7,263 nucleotides of DNA from an uncultured Erysipelotrichaceae bacterium (GTDB lineage Bacteria; Bacillota_I; Bacilli_A; Erysipelotrichales; Erysipelotrichaceae): positions 1-7,263 of the forward strand of contig CACZTC010000164.1 of the NCBI GenBank assembly GCA_902784015.1, read 5' to 3'. A program made the translations under genes and the position numbers. Within the stretch, counting starts at the first letter, position 1. The number at the start of each line of letters is the position of its first letter. A model generated the notes under the pieces. The model had not been told where the DNA came from. It saw only the letters and a list, made by a program, of their open reading frames with translations, and did no database searches. This document shows, one piece after another, positions 1-6,272 of the stretch.

Positions 1-180
1 ACTAAGTCCACCTGTTTTTTTAATAATATTATCAGCCACATCTAAACTAGACAGACCATTAGTACCATGTCTAATTAATAAAGCTAATAATTCTCTAGTA
101 CTTAGACTTCTTAAACCATATTGTAAAGCTTTCTCTCTTGGTTTTTCTTTTGAAGGTAATTCTCTAATCATATTATTCAT
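1..180 (-). CDS. radC: RadC-family (UPF0758) protein, N-terminal 60 residues; gene continues past the left edge
   Basis: Reading the minus strand from the ATG at 180-178 gives an open frame of 60 codons to the window edge. It begins MNNMIRELPSKEKPREK and continues with STRELLALLIRHGT, matching the N-terminal helix-hairpin-helix-like region of RadC/UPF0758 proteins (family pattern: MIRELP, then RPREKL, then LSDAELLAILLRTGT). The C-terminal JAB/MPN metalloprotease-like domain with its HxH motif would lie outside the window and is not seen. RadC was historically named a DNA repair protein, but its cellular role is unsettled. The first ATG (codon 1) and the ATG at codon 4 are both possible starts; the family usually begins at the equivalent of codon 4. 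Neither has a Shine-Dalgarno sequence at normal spacing. The gene sits 30 bases beyond the T-run of the upstream operon's terminator, so it is probably a separate transcription unit. Family identity is confident; the start is less so. Confidence 0.85.
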   Translation of the reverse strand, partial: MNNMIRELPSKEKPREKALQYGLRSLSTRELLALLIRHGTNGLSSLDVADNIIKKTGGLS

Positions 181-187
181 AATATAT

Positions 188-193
188 ATAGTA
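188..193 (-). promoter_or_regulatory. candidate -10 box of a radC promoter
   Basis: The minus strand reads TACTAT at 193-188, then 7 bases (ATATATT), then the radC ATG. This spacing would put the transcription start at or next to the ATG, giving a leaderless mRNA, which fits the absence of a well-spaced ribosome binding site. A -35 box at 17 bp would fall on the T-run of the preceding terminator (216-211) and is not a good consensus. The region is very AT-rich, so a chance hexamer is possible. A GGAG at 210-207 lies 26 bases before the ATG, too far to serve it. Confidence 0.3.
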
Positions 194-210
194 AGAATTA
201 TTCAAGCTCC

Positions 211-240
211 AAAAAAAACTTCTAGATTTTCTAGAAGTTT
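211..240 (-). terminator. Rho-independent terminator closing the uppS-to-EIID operon
   Basis: Positions 216-226 and 230-240 form a perfect 11-bp inverted repeat (arm AAACTTCTAGA on the plus strand) around a 3-base loop at 227-229. On the minus-strand transcript the hairpin is followed directly by U residues: 218-211 are all A on the plus strand, giving eight U counting the three in the stem base. The hairpin starts 5 bases after the TAA (248-246) of the EIID-like gene. No T-run follows on the plus strand, so it acts in the minus direction only. The stem has only three G-C pairs, but the U tract is strong. Confidence 0.9.
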
Positions 241-245
241 ATTGA

Positions 246-1043
246 TTAAATAAATGAAACAGCTAAACCTAATATGATACTAATAATAATTATTAGTAAT
301 ACACATTTACCCATTGAATAATTCTTTTTAGTAAGAAGATTATAAAGAAGATAAATAAAGAAAATAGAAATAATACTATTAATATAATTAATGTTTAATT
401 CCATTCCATTTATAGGATTTATGATAGCATTACTTAAAACAATTGCGCTAACAATAACTAATGAGCCTATCATTATTAAGCCGGCATTACGCGCAGCTTT
501 ATTAAAACCTTCTGGCTTTTTATTAATCTTTTCGGCGATTCTAGTCGCATTAGCATAACCAACTTTTATAGAAATAAATCTAATTAAAATATCAATAATA
601 ACAGCTATACCTAAAGCTATTAAGCCAAAAGGCATTAAAGAAGGTATAAAAGTCATACCTAAGATTAATAATAAAGAATAATACGCTAAGCCTAGTCCTT
701 CACATAAAGAAGTAATAGCACTTCTTACTCCTCTAATTGTCTCTAAATCTAATTTTTGAGCTTCTAAAGCTAAGATAACACCCATCGCAAAAGGAGAAAA
801 ACTAGTTAAGCCTCTAGTATATTCAAGATTATGTCCCATTGCTAAAGCTAAATCTTCTTCATTTTTATCATGTATCTTTCTTAGACCTGGTTCAATCGCA
901 TATAACCAGCCAATCGAAGAAGCAGATTCAAGATTATTAGAAAAAGGAGTTAATATTGATCTTAAAGCGATACTATTTAATGTCTTATTATCAAGAGGAT
1001 ATGCTTCTGTTTTATCCTTATAAGATCCTAATCCTACCACCAT
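246..1043 (-). CDS. divergent PTS EIID-like membrane protein (mannose/fructose/sorbose family)
   Basis: This 265-residue protein resembles the membrane subunit EIID of mannose-family phosphotransferase systems. Visible family features, in order: an N-terminal LRS at 27-29; IGWLYAIEPGLRKIH (44-58), matching the family's GW-YAM-PALKKLY; HNLEY at 71-75 followed by PFAMGVILALEAQ (84-96), matching RHLEFFNT and FILGxxxAMEE; LIRFISIKVGY (153-163), matching the conserved R-Y-LKLGY stretch; and a C-terminal pair of hydrophobic segments (about 186-204 and 222-264) around YLLYNLLTKK. Hydrophobic segments also lie near 118-155. The length fits EIID (about 260-300). The unusual point is that the near-invariant GPLAGIGD motif is replaced by SLCEGLGL at 112-119, losing the Asp. 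The ATG lies inside the end of the upstream gene (10-base overlap), with GGAG 10 bases upstream, so the two are translationally coupled. No EIIA or EIIB is present in the window, so ordinary PTS transport cannot be assumed. Homology is judged by eye; function is unknown. Confidence 0.72.
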   Translation of the reverse strand: MVVGLGSYKDKTEAYPLDNKTLNSIALRSILTPFSNNLESASSIGWLYAIEPGLRKIHDKNEEDLALAMGHNLEYTRGLTSFSPFAMGVILALEAQKLDLETIRGVRSAITSLCEGLGLAYYSLLLILGMTFIPSLMPFGLIALGIAVIIDILIRFISIKVGYANATRIAEKINKKPEGFNKAARNAGLIMIGSLVIVSAIVLSNAIINPINGMELNINYINSIISIFFIYLLYNLLTKKNYSMGKCVLLIIIISIILGLAVSFI

Positions 1044-1507
1044 TTCTCGCCTACTCCTTTCTTTTCTTTATTTTCATTATTTAAAACAGTTTCTTTATTA
1101 TATGTTAAAGAAGCTAAACCAATTGAGGCTAGCGAAGAAATTAATAATGTTAAAGGTAAAGATTTAGTAGTTGCATAAATAATAAAAGCAACACTGAAGC
1201 CTAATAATACTAAACCAACATTATCTTTAACATTCATATTTCTTAATAATACTGCTAAAGCCAATAATGGCATTAACATAGCTAAATAAGCTAATATATT
1301 TTGGATTCTATAATCAATTAAACTTTCATTTAATAGATTATCTAAAGAAAGACCATTCTTATAAAAATAATAGATTAATAAACCTAAGCCCGTAAGTTTT
1401 AATAAAACTAAAAGATATTGATAAAGCGCAACACTTTTTCTTTGTGAAGCTTTCGTTCTTGATAGTGGTAAGAATAATAAACTAATAAATTCTAATAATC
1501 TTCTCAT
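1034..1507 (-). CDS. short membrane protein resembling the C-terminal half of a mannose-family PTS EIIC
   Basis: This 157-residue protein has about four hydrophobic segments (roughly 28-47, 68-88, 97-112 and 116-135) and a charged C-terminal tail from about 137 (NKETVLNNENKEKK). Residues 68-135 follow the C-terminal half of EIIC of the mannose family: a hydrophobic run, then MPLLALAVLL at 79-88 (family: LPALGFAILL), a short polar link, LLGFSVAFIIY at 101-111 (family: LGFVLAAYL), and a last small-residue-rich segment. A full EIIC is about 250-270 residues, so roughly the first 110-120 are missing. The missing half is not in the 15 bases between this gene and galE. The start is supported by AGGAG at 1517-1513, 5 bases before the ATG. 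The end overlaps the EIID-like gene, the usual EIIC-EIID order, which is the best support for the assignment. It could be a functional half-protein, a decaying remnant, or an unrelated membrane protein. Confidence 0.6.
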   Translation of the reverse strand: MRRLLEFISLLFLPLSRTKASQRKSVALYQYLLVLLKLTGLGLLIYYFYKNGLSLDNLLNESLIDYRIQNILAYLAMLMPLLALAVLLRNMNVKDNVGLVLLGFSVAFIIYATTKSLPLTLLISSLASIGLASLTYNKETVLNNENKEKKGVGEKWW

Positions 1508-1512
1508 AAATA

Positions 1513-1517
1513 CTCCT
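1513..1517 (-). promoter_or_regulatory. ribosome binding site of the EIIC-like gene
   Basis: The minus strand carries AGGAG, 5 bases upstream of the ATG at 1507-1505. It lies just after the tandem in-frame stops TAA TGA that end galE (1525-1520). It fixes the start of the short EIIC-like protein and shows that the missing N-terminal half is not due to a misplaced start: the upstream frame is closed by those stops. Confidence 0.8.
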
Positions 1518-1522
1518 ACTCA

Positions 1523-2530
1523 TTAAATACCATCCGGATTCATTTTAGTGAAATTCCAAGAATCTTGGCACATCTTTTTTATATCATATTTTGCTTCCCA
1601 GTCTAATAATTCTTTAGCTTTCTTAGTGCTTGCATAACATTCTGCGATATCACCGCTTCTTCTTCCTTGAATCTCATAAGCTAATTCAAAGCCACAAGCT
1701 TCTTCATATGCCTTAATAACTTCTAATACCGTATAGCCATTACCAGTACCTAAATTTATCTTGTCATAACCTTTATGTTCTAATACATATTTTAATGCAG
1801 CAATATGACCTTTGGCTAAATCTACAACATGAATATAATCTCTAATACCTGTACCATCTCTAGTTGGATAATCATTACCAAATACTCTGACATATTCACT
1901 TTGTTTATTAGCCACGCGAGCTATATAAGGAACTAGATTATTTGGTATACCATTAGGCACTTCACCAATTAAACCACTTTCATGAGCACCAATCGGATTA
2001 AAATATCTTAAAGATAGTATCGACATATTTTCATCACATTTACATAAATCTTCAAGAATTATTTCATTGACTAATTTTGTTGAACCATATGGATTAGTTG
2101 TTGAAACTGGAAAGTCTTCATAAATTGGACATGATTTTGGGGAACCATATACAGTAGCACTACTCGAGAAAACTAAAGTATTACAATTATACTCTTTCAT
2201 TACTTCATATAATGTTAGAGATCCAGTTACATTATTATGATAATAAGCTAAAGGTTTCTCAACTGATTCTCCTACTGCCTTATAGCCCGCAAAATGAATA
2301 ACAGCTTGAATATCATTTTCTTTAAATACTTTATCTAAACTATCTTTATCCAAAATATCTACTTCATAAAACTTTGGTCTAATATTAGTTATCTTTTCAA
2401 TTCTATCTAATACTCTAATATTTGAGTTATAAAAATTATCAATAATAATAATGTCATAACCAGCATTAATTAATTCAACACATGTATGACTACCAATATA
2501 GCCTGTTCCACCTGTAACTAAAATACTCAT
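1523..2530 (-). CDS. galE: UDP-glucose 4-epimerase
   Basis: GalE interconverts UDP-glucose and UDP-galactose with bound NAD in the cytoplasm, supplying galactose for envelope glycans. I take the start as the ATG at 2530-2528, giving 335 residues beginning MSILVTGGTGYIGSH. A longer frame from TTG at 2554 would add eight residues, but these are encoded by the AAGGAG ribosome binding site itself. Visible features of the extended SDR fold: GxxGxxG at 7-13; catalytic Ser124 in FSSSATVYG; YGSTK with Tyr148 and Lys152; RYFNPIGAH at 175-183; GTGIRDYIHVVDLA at 226-239. The length is typical (E. coli 338). Cys298 in GDIAECYA aligns with E. coli Tyr299 and human Cys307, the residue linked to acceptance of larger UDP-N-acetylhexosamines. 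The gene follows rseP with 16 bases between and precedes the EIIC-like gene by 15, so it is in the operon; galE is not a usual member of the uppS-cdsA-dxr-rseP cluster. Confidence 0.95.
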   Translation of the reverse strand: MSILVTGGTGYIGSHTCVELINAGYDIIIIDNFYNSNIRVLDRIEKITNIRPKFYEVDILDKDSLDKVFKENDIQAVIHFAGYKAVGESVEKPLAYYHNNVTGSLTLYEVMKEYNCNTLVFSSSATVYGSPKSCPIYEDFPVSTTNPYGSTKLVNEIILEDLCKCDENMSILSLRYFNPIGAHESGLIGEVPNGIPNNLVPYIARVANKQSEYVRVFGNDYPTRDGTGIRDYIHVVDLAKGHIAALKYVLEHKGYDKINLGTGNGYTVLEVIKAYEEACGFELAYEIQGRRSGDIAECYASTKKAKELLDWEAKYDIKKMCQDSWNFTKMNPDGI

Positions 2531-2542
2531 ATATTGTCTAAT

Positions 2543-2548
2543 CTCCTT
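2543..2548 (-). promoter_or_regulatory. ribosome binding site that decides the galE start
   Basis: AAGGAG overlaps the TAA stop of rseP (2549-2547) and lies 12 bases before the ATG at 2530. The spacing is a little long, but no better start exists: the upstream TTG (2554-2552) lies before this site and would translate it as Lys-Glu. The family N-terminus (SILVTGGTGYIG) also supports the ATG. Confidence 0.7.
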
Positions 2549-3608
2549 AAGCAAATATACGTGATAAGTCGTTCCATGTTACATATAACATTAACGCAAT
2601 TAATAAAACCCAACATGCTGCCATGACAGCTGTTTTTATTTTTTCTGATAAAGGTCTATGAATAATAGCTTCAAATAAAGTGATTACTACTTGGCCACCA
2701 TCTAAAACAGGTAAAGGTAATAAATTAAATATTCCAACATTTACACTTAACATCGCAACTAATTGAAGAAATACACTAAAGCCCATCTTTGCGTATGTTC
2801 CTGCAGCTTGATAAATACCAACTGGTCCTGATAATTGATTTAAGCCTCTTCCCTTAAATAAAGTCGCAATCGTTATAAACATTGTTTTCATCATATCTAT
2901 CATATGATTGAAGCCATATTTCCAGCAGTTAAATAAATTGACTTTAACCACTTCAGGTTCTCCGCTTCTAATGCCTATTAAATACATATTAGATTCTTCA
3001 TCAAAGACAGGAGTCACCTCTAAAGTTAATTTGGTGCCATTACGATCAATGATATATGTTTCTTTACCTTCATAACCTAGCCCAAAAGATTGCATATCAC
3101 TATAATTTTTAGGTTCAATACTTGACCCATCTTCTTGAATTATTTTTAATATGACATCGCCACTTTGAAAACCTGCTTTTTCAGCTGGCGAATCTTCAAC
3201 TACTGAGCCCACGATAGCTTTAGGAGATAATTGAACTTCACCATAACTAAGCATAACCATTGAAAAGATTAAAAAAGCTAATAGGAAATTCATAGTAACC
3301 CCAGCTAGCATAATTATTACTTTTTGCCACCATGGTTTATTATCTAATTTTCTATCATCACTAACTTCAATATCTTTATATTGTTCGCTTTCAGCGCTTG
3401 TTTCTCCCGCCATAGCTACATAGCCACCAATAGGAATAGCTCTAATACTATATTGCGTTTCTTTTCCTTGTTTTTTAAATAATAATGGGCCCATGCCAAA
3501 AGCAAATTCATAACAATATACCCCAAAAAGCTTAGCCGTTAATAAATGGCCAAGTTCATGTATCACAATAATAATTGTCAGTAATAGTAAGAAATAAATA
3601 ATGGTCAT
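2547..3608 (-). CDS. rseP: site-2 intramembrane zinc metalloprotease, RseP/RasP family
   Basis: This 353-residue membrane protease of the S2P family cuts substrates within the membrane, typically anti-sigma factors or leftover signal peptides. The first membrane segment (about 3-22) holds the zinc site HELGH (17-21, catalytic Glu18), followed by the family's FGVYCYEFAFGMGP stretch and IPIGGYVAMAGE (59-69). A second membrane segment follows at about 97-121. One PDZ domain covers about 128-200 (SPAEKAGFQSGDVI at 140-153). GPVGIY is at 261-266, and the third zinc ligand lies in NLLPLPVLDGGQ (295-306; Asp303 in LDG), with a last membrane segment at about 325-345. Many RseP proteins are longer (about 420-450), but this length occurs among Firmicute members with a single PDZ. 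The start is coupled to dxr by an ATGA overlap, with AAAGGA upstream. The substrate cannot be inferred here, as no sigma or anti-sigma gene is in the window. Confidence 0.95.
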   Translation of the reverse strand: MTIIYFLLLLTIIIVIHELGHLLTAKLFGVYCYEFAFGMGPLLFKKQGKETQYSIRAIPIGGYVAMAGETSAESEQYKDIEVSDDRKLDNKPWWQKVIIMLAGVTMNFLLAFLIFSMVMLSYGEVQLSPKAIVGSVVEDSPAEKAGFQSGDVILKIIQEDGSSIEPKNYSDMQSFGLGYEGKETYIIDRNGTKLTLEVTPVFDEESNMYLIGIRSGEPEVVKVNLFNCWKYGFNHMIDMMKTMFITIATLFKGRGLNQLSGPVGIYQAAGTYAKMGFSVFLQLVAMLSVNVGIFNLLPLPVLDGGQVVITLFEAIIHRPLSEKIKTAVMAACWVLLIALMLYVTWNDLSRIFA

Positions 3609-4765
3609 CTATGTTTCCTTTCTTCTATCTCTCTATATGCAAAATCATTTCCAAATTGATTAGCTCTTATTAAATCATCAATATCATTAATCTCTTCATA
3701 TTTTGCATAATGAACAGCTTTAATAATAATATCTTCAATATCTATAAAAGATATCTCGCCATTTCTAAAAGCTAGATTACTAATATCATTAGCTCCATTC
3801 ATCACCGCTGGTAAATTGCCACCTTTTTTACCAACTTCATAAGCTAAAGCTAATAATGGATATCTACGATAATCTGCTTCTTTAAAATGCAATATACCAG
3901 TTTTGATTAAATCTAATCTTTCATTAGTTGGATTAAATAATCGCGCTGGTTTACTTAAAGCATATTGAATTGGTAAGCGCATATCAGCTGTGGCTAATTG
4001 AGCGATAAGGCTACCATCTATGTATTCTACCATAGAATGAATAATACTTTCTTCATGTATGATTACTTCAATATCATCATAATCTACTCCAAATAAATAA
4101 TGTGCTTCAATAACTTCGAATCCTTTATTCATCATCGTCGCTGAATCAATCGTAATCTTATCACCCATTAACCAATTAGGATGATTTAAAGCATCTTCTA
4201 AAGTAACCTCTTTTAATTCTTCCCTACTCTTATTTCTAAAAGCCCCACCACTTGCGGTAATAATTAATTTATTAATATCTTCTTTACGATTACCATTGAT
4301 TGCTTGATAAATAGCGCTATGCTCACTATCTACAGGTATCAATTCTACATCATGCTCTTTTAAAGCTTTTTCAATTAATTCTCCCCCAACAACCAAGCTT
4401 TCTTTATTAGCTAAAGCAACATCATGATTAGTCTTGATAGCTTCATAAGTAGGCATAAAGCCTACAAAGCCTACTAAAGCATTAACTAAAATATCATATT
4501 CACATTCTCTTACTAAAGTTAATAAGCCTTCATCCCCGCTTACTATATCTATTTCTGGATATTCTTCTTTAATAGTATTAATATCTTTATCTTCTTTAAT
4601 GCATATTCTATTTACATTTAATTCTTTTAAAATATCCATTAAAAAATTGATATTATTGCCTACACTCAGCGCTACTATTTCATAATCTTCTGGATGTTTT
4701 TTTACAATATCAATAGTTTGTTTACCAATTGAGCCGCTAGCTCCAAGTAATAATATCCTTTTCAT
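3605..4765 (-). CDS. dxr: 1-deoxy-D-xylulose 5-phosphate reductoisomerase
   Basis: Dxr converts DXP to MEP with NADPH and a divalent metal, the first committed step of the non-mevalonate isoprenoid pathway; its products feed UppS two genes upstream. Residues 7-14 (LGASGSIG) are the NADPH-binding loop. NALVGFVG (95-102) and ALANKESLV (117-125, with Lys121) are typical. The metal ligands are Asp146 and Glu148 in PVDSEHSA and Glu217 in NKGFEVIEAH (Asn213 and Lys214 bind the substrate phosphate). SGG (172-174), His195 in HPNW and the flexible-loop Trp198 in WLMG are present, so all catalytic positions are intact. The 386-residue length is normal. A small departure is NGANDISNLAF (323-333) where most homologues have NAANE. 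The start has GGGGA 6 bases upstream. It follows cdsA by 3 bases (cdsA ends TAG, then TAA, then ATG, all in one frame), and its TGA overlaps the rseP start as ATGA. Confidence 0.97.
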   Translation of the reverse strand: MKRILLLGASGSIGKQTIDIVKKHPEDYEIVALSVGNNINFLMDILKELNVNRICIKEDKDINTIKEEYPEIDIVSGDEGLLTLVRECEYDILVNALVGFVGFMPTYEAIKTNHDVALANKESLVVGGELIEKALKEHDVELIPVDSEHSAIYQAINGNRKEDINKLIITASGGAFRNKSREELKEVTLEDALNHPNWLMGDKITIDSATMMNKGFEVIEAHYLFGVDYDDIEVIIHEESIIHSMVEYIDGSLIAQLATADMRLPIQYALSKPARLFNPTNERLDLIKTGILHFKEADYRRYPLLALAYEVGKKGGNLPAVMNGANDISNLAFRNGEISFIDIEDIIIKAVHYAKYEEINDIDDLIRANQFGNDFAYREIEERKHR

Positions 4766-4768
4766 TTA

Positions 4769-5557
4769 CTATCCCCATATCATTAATAAAGTTTGAAAGC
4801 ATAATAAAGCAAAGATTAATGAATCAATACGATCTAACATTCCCCCATGCCCAGGTATTAGACTGCCAAAATCTTTAACTCCAAATTTTCTTTTAACTGC
4901 TGAAAATGATAAATCGCCAATTTGCGAAATAAGTGGCAATATTAATGAAGAAATAATAATGAGTGATTTAGGATATTGTTTTACAACTAATAAACCAAAG
5001 ATCATTGAAATAATCATACCTACAATATATCCACCAATACTACCTTCCCAAGTCTTATTAGGACTAATTTTAGGAGCTAATTTATTCTTTCCAAAAAAAC
5101 TACCGCAAAAATATGCTGCTGTATCACAGCCAAATGAAGCAATACCTATATATATAAGAATGAAGAAAGCATTACCTAAATATTGGTCATAGAAAACTAC
5201 TATTGTCCTCATTCCTATACATACAATGGATGATAAAAGAAAGGTGTATGCTACAAAATCATTATTTTCTTCAGGCGAGAATATATAAATCACAAATAAA
5301 ATAAATAGCCATATAATAATTGTTCCTAATAAATATTTATCAGGCAAATATAATAAGCTAACCCCAAATAAGGTCGTTAAGATTATTTGTAACCAATTAA
5401 CTTTTTTATGAAATAATGAATTAATTTCATAAGCAGCTAAAGCATCTATAACTGTGATAGTCGGAATAACTACATAATCACCTATTAAAGCTAGAGGCAC
5501 AAAAATAGCCAATAATACAAAAGCTACAATTGTTTTATTGAGCATCTTTTTAGACAT
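4769..5557 (-). CDS. cdsA: phosphatidate cytidylyltransferase (CDP-diglyceride synthase)
   Basis: CdsA makes CDP-diacylglycerol from phosphatidic acid and CTP at the membrane, the branch point to the acidic phospholipids. The 262-residue protein has several membrane segments (about 8-27, 57-71, 75-93, 103-122, 130-150, 174-192, 197-214 and 246-261). The family signature is complete: SAVKRKFGVKDFGSLIPGHG (219-238) followed by GMLDRIDS (239-246), with the metal- and CTP-binding Asp242 and Asp245. Upstream is the second conserved block, DTAAYFCGSFFGKNKLAP (145-162), then KISPNKTWEGSIGG (163-176). The start ATG lies 8 bases inside the end of uppS and has GGAGG at 5570-5566, 8 bases upstream; that site encodes Gly-Gly of the uppS C-terminus, so translation is coupled. 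It ends in TAG with an in-frame TAA next to it, 3 bases before dxr. Confidence 0.97.
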   Translation of the reverse strand: MSKKMLNKTIVAFVLLAIFVPLALIGDYVVIPTITVIDALAAYEINSLFHKKVNWLQIILTTLFGVSLLYLPDKYLLGTIIIWLFILFVIYIFSPEENNDFVAYTFLLSSIVCIGMRTIVVFYDQYLGNAFFILIYIGIASFGCDTAAYFCGSFFGKNKLAPKISPNKTWEGSIGGYIVGMIISMIFGLLVVKQYPKSLIIISSLILPLISQIGDLSFSAVKRKFGVKDFGSLIPGHGGMLDRIDSLIFALLCFQTLLMIWG

Positions 5558-6257
5558 TTTTCACGCCTCCAAATCTTCTATCACGTTTATTATATTCATC
5601 TAAACACCTTTTTAATACTTCTTTATCAAATTCAGGCCATGCTTCTTCACAAAAAACTAATTCAGCATAAGCGATTTGGTATAAAAGATAATTAGATATT
5701 CTTTGTTCCCCACTAGTTCTAATCAAAAGATCTACCATTGGTAAGCCTTTAGTCATTAAATATGATTCAAATACTTCATTAGTTAATGGTAATTCAGCTT
5801 TTCCTTCTTTAACATCTCTAGCATAGGCTTCTGCTGCATTTATTAATTCCATTTGCGAACCATAATTCATACATATAGTTAATACTAAACCAGTATTATC
5901 TTTTGATTTTTCCATGGCATCAATAAGAACATCATATGTCTTCTTTGGTAATTCATCTAATTTACCAATAATATTCATACGGTAGCCTCTTTCAATAAAT
6001 TCATCCATATATTTCTCAAAAAAGACACCAGGTAATTTCATAATATAATTCACTTCATCCTTAGCTCTTTTCCAATTCTCCGTAGAAAAAGCATATAGTG
6101 TTAAATGCGTAACACCTAATTCACTAGCTGCAATAGCTATATTTCTAACGTTATCTGAGCCTTTAAGATGACCAGCAGTACGAGCTAAACCTTTAGCTTT
6201 AGCCCATCTACCATTCCCGTCCATGATAATTGCTACATGAAAATCATCATTTAACAT
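5550..6257 (-). CDS. uppS: isoprenyl transferase, undecaprenyl diphosphate synthase
   Basis: UppS adds isopentenyl units in cis to farnesyl diphosphate to build undecaprenyl diphosphate, the lipid carrier for peptidoglycan and other wall glycans. The 235-residue protein starts close to the catalytic block HVAIIMDGNGRWAK (7-20; Asp13 corresponds to E. coli Asp26, with Arg17). His30 in GHLKG, Ser58, Asn61 and Trp62 in FSTENW, and the second substrate block at 179-199 (Arg180, Arg186, Ser188 and Glu199 in IRTSGEQRISN and YAEL) are all present, as is RRFGG near the end. The enzyme looks complete, with a short N-terminus compared with E. coli (253). It lies 15 bases after the ABC ATPase stop, in the same frame. 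No Shine-Dalgarno is visible before the ATG; instead TATAAT ends 7 bases before it. In many bacteria frr and pyrH precede uppS; here they are replaced by an ABC ATPase. Confidence 0.97.
   Translation of the reverse strand: MLNDDFHVAIIMDGNGRWAKAKGLARTAGHLKGSDNVRNIAIAASELGVTHLTLYAFSTENWKRAKDEVNYIMKLPGVFFEKYMDEFIERGYRMNIIGKLDELPKKTYDVLIDAMEKSKDNTGLVLTICMNYGSQMELINAAEAYARDVKEGKAELPLTNEVFESYLMTKGLPMVDLLIRTSGEQRISNYLLYQIAYAELVFCEEAWPEFDKEVLKRCLDEYNKRDRRFGGVKNV
5566..5570 (-). promoter_or_regulatory. ribosome binding site of cdsA inside uppS
   Basis: GGAGG lies 8 bases before the cdsA ATG and within the last codons of uppS. It is the strongest Shine-Dalgarno match in the window. With the 8-base gene overlap it suggests coupled translation of uppS and cdsA, and it shows this organism uses canonical Shine-Dalgarno sites inside operons. 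Confidence 0.8.
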
Positions 6258-6264
6258 AATAATA

Positions 6265-6270
6265 ATTATA
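6265..6270 (-). promoter_or_regulatory. candidate -10 box for a uppS promoter (leaderless start)
   Basis: The minus strand reads TATAAT, a perfect -10 consensus, right after the ABC ATPase stop codon and 7 bases before the uppS ATG. Transcription from it would begin at about 6258-6257, at the start codon. This agrees with the lack of any Shine-Dalgarno before uppS. The -35 hexamer at 17 bp (AATCTA) is poor and there is no proper TGn extension, so the promoter call rests on the -10 box and its position in very AT-rich DNA. Confidence 0.4.
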
Positions 6271-6272
6271 CA

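Noticed and set aside
2531..2554. TTG start of galE eight codons upstream of the ATG
   Set aside because: Those codons contain the AAGGAG ribosome binding site and overlap the rseP stop; the family N-terminus starts at the ATG at 2530.
3600..3610. Possible Mycoplasma-type code with TGA read as Trp
   Set aside because: dxr ends in TGA within an ATGA start/stop overlap with rseP, all Trp codons seen are TGG and no conserved gene has an internal TGA.
4959..5192. Plus-strand open frame of 77 codons
   Set aside because: It lies wholly antisense to cdsA, whose family motifs are intact, and has no recognisable domain or upstream ribosome binding site.
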